From positions 1 to 12,910 of the forward strand of contig ONEU01000101.1 in assembly GCA_900316925.1 (NCBI GenBank): a stretch of DNA of 12,910 bases. Direction: 5' to 3'. This DNA comes from an uncultured Eubacteriales bacterium. Lineage in GTDB: Bacteria; Bacillota; Clostridia; Oscillospirales; Acutalibacteraceae. This document shows, one piece after another, positions 6,250-12,910 of the stretch. The translations under genes were made by a program, and so were the position numbers. Position 1 is the first letter of the stretch; each line of letters opens with the position of its first letter. The notes under the pieces are model-generated. The model did no database searches. It was not told where the DNA came from and saw nothing but the letters and a program-made list of their open reading frames with translations.

Positions 6250-8961
6250 TCAATCCGCATCTTTTATTTCACAAAGGGAATCAAAAACACGCTGACAGTT
6301 GTTTTCATCAAAATAGGGATAAAACGCCTCGACACGCTTGAGATACTTCGGATCATTGCTGCAGTCGTTCTCGATCTCACGGATCATCGCATCCACCGTG
6401 CTCTCGAGATCCCGGCACACCGGTCCGAAGCCGTTCTCCTCATAGCTGAAATAGCCCTCTGCATAGGAATGACCCGCAAAGAACTCTTCCTTATCAAACT
6501 GGGAATAGATGACGGGCTTTTTCAGATATCCGAAGTCAAAGAAGACGCTGGAGAAATCCGTTACCAGCAGCGCACACTCCGCAAACTGCTTCTGATAGTC
6601 CACATAGCCCTTATTCACATGGAAAACATCGTTCTCCGTGAAGTCCACATACTGCTCTGTGAACAAGGGATGCAGACAAAACAGTCCTTCATATCCTTTT
6701 TTGCGCATACATTCCATCAATCTGGGATGATTGATAAGGCCGTTATAGAAAGCGAAGAAATCACTTTCCTTGAATTTATCGTAATAAACGCTGGTATCTG
6801 TCCTGGGATCCACACACTTGCTCAGGGTCTTTCGCCAGGTCGGGATGATCAGCACCTTTTTCTTGACGTTCTTACCCATCCTGGTCAGATTGTCAAATCT
6901 CGGAAAGCCCGTCAGTCTGACAACATTTTCATCGTAAAAATAGTCTCCCTCAAGGATGGACTGATATTCAGGCTTACCTGCCGTTACAAACATACGGATA
7001 TTCTTGTTGAACTTATTCAGCCAGCCGGAAATATCATCCTTGGTAATTCCGTGCTGTAAAAAGGCAAACTGGTACTGATACAGATCCGACATATATGCGT
7101 AATCGCCGCCGAAGGGATTCAGGATGTAATCACTTGCCTGTGAAGAGATCACCATCTTGGCAAACAGGGTCAACAGACGGAATTTCACGCTGTCAAAATC
7201 CACTACCTTGCCGATCTTCTTCATCTTGCGATAGTCTTCGCTGCTCTTCTGGATCACGAAATACGGCCTGATACCGCGGTGCTTGTGGGTGCAGATATAC
7301 CGGAAAAGATGTTCGCCGTTATCCCCTGCCCGATTGGGACGATCGGAGATCAGCCACACATTCTGATAGAAGGGCTTGAGCAGCCGGTACAGTATCCGCC
7401 ATTTGATCAGATAGCTCCGGTTCGATTTTTCCAGATAGGCACGGTAGATCTCCTCCGACCGGGACGCCAGCTTATTGCTGTACGGCGTCACCTTGATGAC
7501 CTTTTCCCGGATCCGCAGGATATAGTCGCCGTTGACCCAATAGCCCGCATTGCCGCTCTTGGAGGGAATATGGGCAAACTTTCCGGGATAGACAAACATT
7601 CTGGTGACATACTCGTCACGGAACTTAATGATAAATTCGACGTTGGTTTCCCCGTCCTCCCTGATGGGGACATCAAATGCCACGCCCTTGCCGTCATAGG
7701 CCTTCATGCCCAGAATATTGATATCATATTTCTGTGCATAAAAACGTCTCGGTTCATACAGGACATTGTCCACCCGGGCATAGATGGTATAATCCTCCCT
7801 GTCAAGCAGAATATTGTCCCTGCCCTCCACATGGAGCATCCCGTCTTTGACAGACAGGAAATCCGCTACGATCAGGTTCTTCTGGTCGAACAGGTTGATC
7901 ACGCAGATATTATGGAACAGCAGCTTGCCGTGATCGTATTCAAACTCTTTGCTGATATTGCGCTGGTACTTGATATTCATGGCATAGATCTTCTGACCCA
8001 CGCCCATGTTATTCTGCATACAGATGATCCTGTCGGAAATGTTGAGCAGAATCTGATTGATCAGCTCCCGGTAGCGGTCCAGCTCTTCCTTTGACAGGAA
8101 ACTGTCAAGCTGCTTTGAGATACGCCAGCGCAGATCGTACATGATGGTGTATTGGATGAACTCCATGACCCGGTTGTATTTTTTCTTGGACTGCTCGATC
8201 AGATCCAGATGGAAATACACGGGGGAATCAAAATAATAGCTCTCGGAACGAAGCTCATTCTGAAGCGCTGAAGATTCGTCCTTTCTTTTACGGTAACGGT
8301 GGATGGCGCCCCTGACAACGCCCAGGGCACATTTATCAAGCAGGATGGAATTGATGAACTGCGCATCTTCGCCGTATTTGAGATGCTGTGAAAAACGATG
8401 CTCCCCGATTGCCTCTGCCTTGATGAACGCTCCTGTTACGTCCATCTGTATCATTTCATAGTTGGCAACAAGGTCGATCACTCTGGTGGATGAAAATTTA
8501 TAGTCAAGATGGTGGTAGCCCGTTGCAGCGTCAAAAAAACGCTTTCTGGCGCCGACGACATCTACCGCATCATAATTTTTCTCAAAAAACGCATAGACCC
8601 ATTTAAAGGCATTCTTTTCCCAACAGTCATCCGAGTCCAGAAAGTTGACGTACTTTCCACGGATGTATTGTATCCCGTTGTTCCTGGCGGCGCTGACTCC
8701 CGCGTTTTCCTGCTTGACATAGACAATATTATCGGGGTATCTGTCACGGTAACGCACACAGATCTCCTCGCTGTTATCGGGACTGCCGTCGTTGACAAGA
8801 ATGATCTGGATATTTTCAAATCCGATGGTCTGTGCGATCACAGAATCCAGTGTTTCCGCAAGGTACTGCTCAACATTATATACGGGAATGACTACCGAAA
8901 ACAAAAACGGGTACTCTTTGTTTGCCTCTTCATTGACTGCCGTATGATCCTTGATTTGCAT
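6250..8961 (-). CDS. Bifunctional GT2 glycosyltransferase / CDP-glycerol:polyglycerophosphate glycerophosphotransferase
   Basis: 903 aa fusion. Residues ~18-240 form a GT-A family 2 domain: VVIPVYN (23-29), LVNDGSPDN (55-63), GVSAARNNG (88-96) and the metal-binding FLDSDD (107-112). A ~180-residue middle part (~345-500) is rich in predicted beta strands and hydrophobic/charged alternation; I do not recognise it. Residues ~530-885 are the TagF-type domain, with FLQHG (634-638, His637), LHPLF (763-767, His764) and VTDFSS (800-805). TagF domains transfer glycerol-phosphate from CDP-glycerol onto a lipid-linked chain at the inner membrane face; the GT2 part would add a sugar. The ATG at 8961 is chosen because GGAGG (8969-8973) sits 7 nt before it, inside the longer reading frame that begins at 8979. 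Two-domain proteins like this are known in Firmicutes teichoic acid loci. Donor sugar unknown. Confidence 0.92.
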   Translation of the reverse strand: MQIKDHTAVNEEANKEYPFLFSVVIPVYNVEQYLAETLDSVIAQTIGFENIQIILVNDGSPDNSEEICVRYRDRYPDNIVYVKQENAGVSAARNNGIQYIRGKYVNFLDSDDCWEKNAFKWVYAFFEKNYDAVDVVGARKRFFDAATGYHHLDYKFSSTRVIDLVANYEMIQMDVTGAFIKAEAIGEHRFSQHLKYGEDAQFINSILLDKCALGVVRGAIHRYRKRKDESSALQNELRSESYYFDSPVYFHLDLIEQSKKKYNRVMEFIQYTIMYDLRWRISKQLDSFLSKEELDRYRELINQILLNISDRIICMQNNMGVGQKIYAMNIKYQRNISKEFEYDHGKLLFHNICVINLFDQKNLIVADFLSVKDGMLHVEGRDNILLDREDYTIYARVDNVLYEPRRFYAQKYDINILGMKAYDGKGVAFDVPIREDGETNVEFIIKFRDEYVTRMFVYPGKFAHIPSKSGNAGYWVNGDYILRIREKVIKVTPYSNKLASRSEEIYRAYLEKSNRSYLIKWRILYRLLKPFYQNVWLISDRPNRAGDNGEHLFRYICTHKHRGIRPYFVIQKSSEDYRKMKKIGKVVDFDSVKFRLLTLFAKMVISSQASDYILNPFGGDYAYMSDLYQYQFAFLQHGITKDDISGWLNKFNKNIRMFVTAGKPEYQSILEGDYFYDENVVRLTGFPRFDNLTRMGKNVKKKVLIIPTWRKTLSKCVDPRTDTSVYYDKFKESDFFAFYNGLINHPRLMECMRKKGYEGLFCLHPLFTEQYVDFTENDVFHVNKGYVDYQKQFAECALLVTDFSSVFFDFGYLKKPVIYSQFDKEEFFAGHSYAEGYFSYEENGFGPVCRDLESTVDAMIREIENDCSNDPKYLKRVEAFYPYFDENNCQRVFDSLCEIKDAD

Positions 8962-9003
8962 AACATATCCTCCTACCATACTTTCCGGACTGCTCTCTTC
9001 TTC

Positions 9004-10002
9004 TCACCGCTCAAATCCGGATTTCTCCGGCAGCAGCTTCTCAAACGCATCAATCACCTGCTGCTTCTGCAGTTCAAAGTCTCTGGTGCCCACCGTATCG
9101 TTCACACAGATCAGCTTGTACCTTCCCGCACCGATAGATTCCAGCATTTCATTGTAGATGTTGTCCTTGATATGGAAACACCGACCGATCTTCTTGCTGC
9201 GGGGCACCGCCGTTCCTTCGCAGAGCTGCCAGAATTTCATCAGCCACTGGTTACAGTTGGATTTGGTCCTGAATTTATCCTGACAGGTCTGGTCCAGCGT
9301 CTCCCCCTCCAGTTCCCATACCGTCCTGAAGGTGGATTTCAGGAAATTGGTCGGCAGGTGGTTATAGTAGATCCCCGGGAACCAGGGCCAGATATTCAGT
9401 ACCGATGTCTTTACCACTCGTGTCATGCCGTTTTTCAGGCTGAACCATTTCCGCTTTTTCTTCGACTTGAAAATCTCGTTTTTATTGAAATGGGTATTGA
9501 TCAGCTCAATGTCATTGCCGTTGAAGAATCCTGCACTCTTCTTGGCAAAATAAATGCAGTCCAGACCGTATGTATCCATCGGACAGCCGTTCCTGAAAAA
9601 GTCCTCCGGCGTGACGGGGGCTGTGACGAACATATCATCATTGAAGTAGACAAACTGTTCGCTGAGTCCTTCAATGCGGTGCAGGTTCAATTCAATCGTA
9701 TTGGCATTGAAGGTGGGAAGATATTCCGCCGGAATATAGTCCTTATGATTGACGATATGCAGCTTGGGATGGTCGGTGTTCAGCCATTCCGGCAGATGTC
9801 CCCATGTGACAAAGTGGATACGGTTGACCCAGGGCGCAAATTTCTCCACTCCCCGGAACCAGTACTGCAGGTTATCCCAGCTCCTGTACCGGATCTCTGT
9901 GTTGTCTCCCCGTTCATGGGAGGAATCGTACCGGTTTTTCTCCTTCTGCCATGCCGGATCCGCTCCGTCCACCCATATCATTACAAAATCTATCTGATCC
10001 AA
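9004..10002 (-). CDS. Stealth-family sugar-phosphate transferase, copy A (TTG start)
   Basis: 332 aa. All four conserved Stealth regions are visible: CR1 IDFVMIWVDGADP (4-16), CR2 from RYRSWDNLQYWFRGVEKF (38-55) through YFNDDMF (119-125), CR3 around NHLPTNFLKS (214-223), and CR4 around CVNDT (299-303). Stealth proteins move a hexose-1-phosphate from a nucleotide sugar to a growing polysaccharide, giving phosphodiester-linked chains. The start is TTG at 10002: GAGG (10010-10013) is placed 7 nt before it, and the next in-frame ATG (Met8) would cut through CR1. It is a close paralog of the next upstream gene and ends 42 nt before the GT2-TagF gene. Probably cytoplasmic, working with the TagF-type enzymes on the same polymer. 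Donor sugar unknown. Confidence 0.92.
   Translation of the reverse strand: MDQIDFVMIWVDGADPAWQKEKNRYDSSHERGDNTEIRYRSWDNLQYWFRGVEKFAPWVNRIHFVTWGHLPEWLNTDHPKLHIVNHKDYIPAEYLPTFNANTIELNLHRIEGLSEQFVYFNDDMFVTAPVTPEDFFRNGCPMDTYGLDCIYFAKKSAGFFNGNDIELINTHFNKNEIFKSKKKRKWFSLKNGMTRVVKTSVLNIWPWFPGIYYNHLPTNFLKSTFRTVWELEGETLDQTCQDKFRTKSNCNQWLMKFWQLCEGTAVPRSKKIGRCFHIKDNIYNEMLESIGAGRYKLICVNDTVGTRDFELQKQQVIDAFEKLLPEKSGFER
9781..9880. repeat. Direct paralogous DNA repeat (second copy 10851-10950)
   Basis: The 100 nt at 9781-9880 align without gaps to 10851-10950; by hand count 84 positions match. The segment encodes CR2 of the two Stealth paralogs. It is a by-product of tandem gene duplication, not a mobile element: no inverted ends or target duplication are seen. 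Confidence 0.8.
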
Positions 10003-10070
10003 GACGTCACCTCATTTTTCTTTCAGCATTCAGGAAACCCTCTCCTCCGCGCCATTCTGCGCCCGGAGTG

Positions 10071-11096
10071 TCACCATTCAAATGAGCTTTTCTCCGGCAG
10101 GATCTGCTCAAAGCATTCCCGCACCCGCTGCTTCTTGATATCAAAGTCCGTCGTTCTCGGCGTATCGTTCACACACAGCATACTGTATTTCTGTCCGGTT
10201 ATGGCGCTGCACAGCTCTTCAAAATTATTGTCATCTATATGAAACGCCCTGCCGAAACGGTGCGAACGTACCTCATAGCGTCCTTTGCAGAGCTGCCAGA
10301 ACTTGAACAGCCACTGGTTCACATTCGACTCCCGTCTGAAACGGTCGGCACAGGTCCTGTCAAGCACCGTCTCATAGCGCTCCCACACCTCTTCAAGGGT
10401 GGAGCGGCACAGATTCGTGGGAAGATGGTCATACTCAAACCCTGGGAACCAATCCCAGGCCATCAGCAGAAAGGTCTTCATCCTCACCGTCCTGCTGTTT
10501 TTCAGTGAGAACCATTTCCGCCAGTCCCGTTTCATAATAGAGCGCTTTTGCCCCTTGAACTCTGTATTGATTACTTCCATATTCGATCCAATAAAGTGCC
10601 CTGCGCTGTCCTGACCGAAATAGACACAATTCAGGCCAAAATTTTCGCAGGGATTGCCGTTCTTGAAAAAATCTGTCGGCTTGACAGGCTTCGTCAGGAA
10701 CATATCGTCGTTGAAGTAGACAAAGTGCTCGCTCAGCCCATCAATGCGGTGCATATTCAGTTCTATGGTGTGGGAACTGAAGGTCGGGAGGTACTGCTGC
10801 GGGATATACTCCCCATGCTTCACAATCTTCAGCTTCGGCGCACTGGTATTCAGCCACTCCGGCAGATGCCCCCAGGTGATGAAATAGACCCTGTTGACCC
10901 ACGGCGCATATTTCTCCACGCCTCTGAACCAGTACTGCAGATTATCCCAGTCCCGATACCGCACCTCTGAGGCGCTGTCGGCCATCTCCGACGGTACATA
11001 CGCCGCTTTTTCCTTCTGCCAGGCCGGATCGTTTCCGTTGACCCACGGGATCACAAAATCTATTGCGGCGGATCCTTCACTTGTCTTTTTTTCCAT
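10071..11096 (-). CDS. Stealth-family sugar-phosphate transferase, copy B
   Basis: 341 aa paralog of the gene at 9004-10002, with about nine extra N-terminal residues. CR1 is IDFVIPWVNGNDP (12-24), CR2 runs from RYRDWDNLQYWFRGVEKY (46-63) to YFNDDMF (127-133), CR3 is around DHLPTNLCRS (223-232) and CR4 around CVNDT (308-312). CR1 carries Asn20 where copy A has Asp12. The ATG at 11096 lies inside the end of the preceding gene (20-nt overlap), with AGGGAG (11107-11112) 10 nt away, so translation is probably coupled. Expected reaction: transfer of a sugar-1-phosphate to a polymer acceptor. The two copies may act on different sugars or linkages; nothing in the sequence says which. Confidence 0.92.
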   Translation of the reverse strand: MEKKTSEGSAAIDFVIPWVNGNDPAWQKEKAAYVPSEMADSASEVRYRDWDNLQYWFRGVEKYAPWVNRVYFITWGHLPEWLNTSAPKLKIVKHGEYIPQQYLPTFSSHTIELNMHRIDGLSEHFVYFNDDMFLTKPVKPTDFFKNGNPCENFGLNCVYFGQDSAGHFIGSNMEVINTEFKGQKRSIMKRDWRKWFSLKNSRTVRMKTFLLMAWDWFPGFEYDHLPTNLCRSTLEEVWERYETVLDRTCADRFRRESNVNQWLFKFWQLCKGRYEVRSHRFGRAFHIDDNNFEELCSAITGQKYSMLCVNDTPRTTDFDIKKQRVRECFEQILPEKSSFEW

Positions 11097-12300
11097 CTGT
11101 CAACAGCTCCCTGACGGCATTGTAGGTTCTCTCACAATTCTTGTTATCGCACAGATCAAAAAATGCGTCATGCCGGCGCTGATACTCTTCCGGCTGTTCA
11201 AAATGCTCCCTGACCGCACGCTCCATCTCCTCCAGGGCTTCGGCAAGGTCTTCGCATACCTTGCCGAAGCCGTCCTTCTCGTAATCGAAATAGCCCAGCG
11301 GATACTGTCCCTTGCGGAAATCGTTACGGTCAAACTGATAATACATCAGCCGCTTTCCCATATAGGCGAAGTCCATTGCAATACTGGAAAAATCCGTCAC
11401 CAGATAGGCGGATTCCTTCAGCAGCGTCTGCACGTCATATTCCGGCCAGGAGGCTTTGATGATCCGGTCGGAACCGATTTCAAAATATGACAGATATTTC
11501 TGCATATCCCTATGGGGATAAAAAATCAGCGTCAGGTCATTTTCCTCCAGCAGACGGCGGAGTGCCGGACTTTTCAGAAAGGCGTTCCATTCCCGGAAAT
11601 ACCGTGTCTGTCGGAAATCCGATACATCCTCAATCTCTCTGGAAGCAGAGGTGGGCGTGGCGATCCAGCTTCTCCAGGTGGGCATGAGCAAAAGCTGTCG
11701 GGGTTTGACGGTAAAACTCTGCAGATTGTCAAAACGGCACAGCCCCGTCTTGACGATATAGCCCTCGGGATACCCGAAGGTCTCCGATAAAAAACGATAC
11801 TCCCGCTCCACGGATGTCACAAACATCCTCATTTTGGTGTTCTCATAGTGGAGCCAGTCCATATCGTCTTTGATGATGCCATGCTGTAAAAAGACTCTCG
11901 TGTTTTTCAGAAGTCCCTTGACCTCCAGGAAATAACAGACGGCTGCATTGGGTTTGCCGCCCTTCTGTGAGCTGATATTGACCCTTGCCGCAAGATACAG
12001 GATCCAGTGCCTGAACGAACCGTAGCGGACCGTTTTTCCCAGATCCCTGACCTTCTGATAATCAGGCGATCGTTTGTTGATCGCATATACCGCGTCCTGT
12101 TCGGGGTGCTGTTCGCACAGGTACTTAAAAAACCAGTAACCGTTATCCCTGGCCTCATTTTTATTATCACAGATCAGCCAGAGCTCCCTGCGGAACAGCT
12201 TATACACCGCCGCCGCCGGCAGTGCAGCCATAAACAGGAATATATGACCGATATCGGCTATTTTTACCCGCTGCAGCTTCTGAAAAAAGGTTTCTTTCAT
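11077..12300 (-). CDS. CDP-glycerol glycerophosphotransferase family protein (TagB/TagF-like)
   Basis: 407 aa, a single-domain member of the family. A hydrophobic/amphipathic N-terminal segment (~17-38) probably attaches it to the inner membrane face. Family landmarks are the opening WLICDNKNEARDNG (41-54), FLQHG (137-141, His140), MPTWR (206-210), FYPH (260-263, His263) and VTDFSS (301-306). The two histidines match the pair shown to be essential in TagF. Members either prime (TagB) or extend (TagF) a glycerol-phosphate chain from CDP-glycerol. Because a second such domain sits in the GT2 fusion downstream, one may prime and the other extend, but which does which is not visible. The ATG at 12300 has AAGGAG (12308-12313) 7 nt away, overlapping the permease stop codon. 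Confidence 0.92.
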   Translation of the reverse strand: MKETFFQKLQRVKIADIGHIFLFMAALPAAAVYKLFRRELWLICDNKNEARDNGYWFFKYLCEQHPEQDAVYAINKRSPDYQKVRDLGKTVRYGSFRHWILYLAARVNISSQKGGKPNAAVCYFLEVKGLLKNTRVFLQHGIIKDDMDWLHYENTKMRMFVTSVEREYRFLSETFGYPEGYIVKTGLCRFDNLQSFTVKPRQLLLMPTWRSWIATPTSASREIEDVSDFRQTRYFREWNAFLKSPALRRLLEENDLTLIFYPHRDMQKYLSYFEIGSDRIIKASWPEYDVQTLLKESAYLVTDFSSIAMDFAYMGKRLMYYQFDRNDFRKGQYPLGYFDYEKDGFGKVCEDLAEALEEMERAVREHFEQPEEYQRRHDAFFDLCDNKNCERTYNAVRELLTDGKKDK

Positions 12301-12311
12301 ACAGACGCTCC

Positions 12312-12910
12312 TTACAAAACGTCGGGCAGGCGCTTTCTGAGACGGTTATAGTTGAAGACTCCCAGAATCAGTACGAGTACAAATTCTGCGATAAAAATCA
12401 GGTTTTCATAATCCGGACGATAGAAGCCCTCATAGAACCACTGGTTGTAGATCAGCGCCTTACGGTAGCCGTTGCTGAAATACGTCATGGGGTTAAACAG
12501 GAGTGCCTTACGGAAAAAGTCGTTGTTGATATGGTAGGAATCGAAGCATACGCCCGACAGCCAGAACAGGCCGGACATAATGGTGGTAATGAAGCTCTCC
12601 AGGTCCTTACTGAACGCACACATGGGTGCCAGCGACCAGGTAAGCGCCCAGAAAAAGATAAACATCACGCCGGAATAACCGATGACCTGAAGCTGGTAGA
12701 TATTCGGCATGAAGCCGGCGCACAGCAGATAAATATACGCCAGAAAAAACAGAAAAATATGTACATAAAACTTAGAGAGTGTCGTGTAGGTAGTAATTGC
12801 GGATACCGGGAAGGAGATTTTATTGACAAACTGCCGGTTATCACGGATACATCTTGAACCTCTTGACACGCAGTCACTCATAAAGCACCACGGCAAAAAT
12901 CCTGCCATGA
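12312..12910 (-). CDS. ABC-2 type polysaccharide/teichoic acid export permease (TagG/RfbA-like), 5' end missing
   Basis: The visible 198 residues cover the C-terminal three quarters of a ~260-270 aa permease. The reading frame runs off the window end; the ATG at 12908 falls in the conserved GFLPWCF-type segment, which is internal in TagG relatives (compare LPWxFF). It is followed by NRQFVNKISFP, the coupling-helix region of this family, and four hydrophobic segments (about residues 48-70, 74-97, 106-122 and 171-190 of the visible part). Such permeases flip undecaprenyl-linked polymers outward, together with a separate ATPase (TagH-like). No ATPase follows it here, so it is expected upstream, beyond the window. 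The gene ends 11 nt before the TagB/TagF-like gene and is co-transcribed with it. Confidence 0.9.
   Translation of the reverse strand, partial: MAGFLPWCFMSDCVSRGSRCIRDNRQFVNKISFPVSAITTYTTLSKFYVHIFLFFLAYIYLLCAGFMPNIYQLQVIGYSGVMFIFFWALTWSLAPMCAFSKDLESFITTIMSGLFWLSGVCFDSYHINNDFFRKALLFNPMTYFSNGYRKALIYNQWFYEGFYRPDYENLIFIAEFVLVLILGVFNYNRLRKRLPDVL

Noticed and set aside
8962..8979. ATG at 8979 as the start of the GT2-TagF fusion
   Set aside because: The best ribosome binding site (GGAGG, 8969-8973) lies within those codons and is correctly spaced for the ATG at 8961.
8509..10242. A 577-codon open frame on the + strand opposite the GT2-TagF and Stealth genes
   Set aside because: It lies antisense to two genes with clear protein families and crosses their spacer. 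Its translation shows no recognisable domain and is the mirror of a codon bias on the other strand.
9781..10950. Repeat pair in the Stealth genes as part of a mobile element
   Set aside because: Similarity follows the protein-coding frame over whole genes; no transposase, terminal inverted repeats or target duplications were seen.

Overview
The window looks like a piece of a Gram-positive, low-to-mid GC Firmicutes chromosome, probably a Clostridia member close to Ruminococcus/Oscillospiraceae. This rests on strong purine-rich ribosome binding sites (AAAGGAG/AGGAGG, mostly 7-8 nt from the start), two CDP-glycerol glycerophosphotransferase (TagF-type) domains, a Dlt-like acylation module, and a UgpC/MsmK-type sugar-transport ATPase. 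No marker gene fixes the species, so the taxonomy is inference.

Layout. On the + strand, bases 1-858 hold the 3' part of a carbohydrate ABC transporter ATPase, closed by a rho-independent terminator. Everything else lies on the - strand and converges on that gene. A second, T-flanked hairpin (945-989) ends the - strand transcription unit. Read in the direction of transcription (from high to low coordinates), the order is: a partial ABC-2 polysaccharide/teichoic acid export permease (12910-12312), a TagF/TagB-like CDP-glycerol transferase (12300-11077), two tandem Stealth-family sugar-phosphate transferases (11096-10071 and 10002-9004), a large GT2 + TagF fusion (8961-6250), a promoter in the 143-bp gap, then an MBOAT acyltransferase (6106-4664), a membrane-anchored SGNH/DHHW protein (4639-3146), an FkbH-type HAD protein (3058-1262) and an acyl carrier protein (1242-997).

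How the genes may work together. The first block looks like assembly and export of a phosphodiester-linked wall polymer containing glycerol-phosphate and sugar-1-phosphate units, i.e. teichoic-acid-like or capsule-like. The second block has the logic of the Dlt system: a carrier protein, a membrane MBOAT channel/acyltransferase, and an extracytoplasmic SGNH-type enzyme. However, it has no DltA-like adenylating enzyme. In its place is an FkbH-type HAD protein, whose characterised relatives make D-glyceryl-S-ACP from 1,3-bisphosphoglycerate. The most interesting proposal from this window is therefore a Dlt-like system that loads a glyceryl (or related hydroxyacyl) group on the carrier and transfers it outside the membrane to the polymer made by the neighbouring genes. 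The MBOAT ends in an FLYFRF tail that may do the job of the separate DltX peptide. The pieces are read directly from the sequence; the joined function is inference.

There are no stretches over 300 bases without a gene. The longest gaps are 859-996 (two terminators), 6107-6249 (promoter), 3059-3145 (hairpin) and 10003-10070 (ribosome binding site only). No tRNA, rRNA, CRISPR, insertion sequence or riboswitch was seen.
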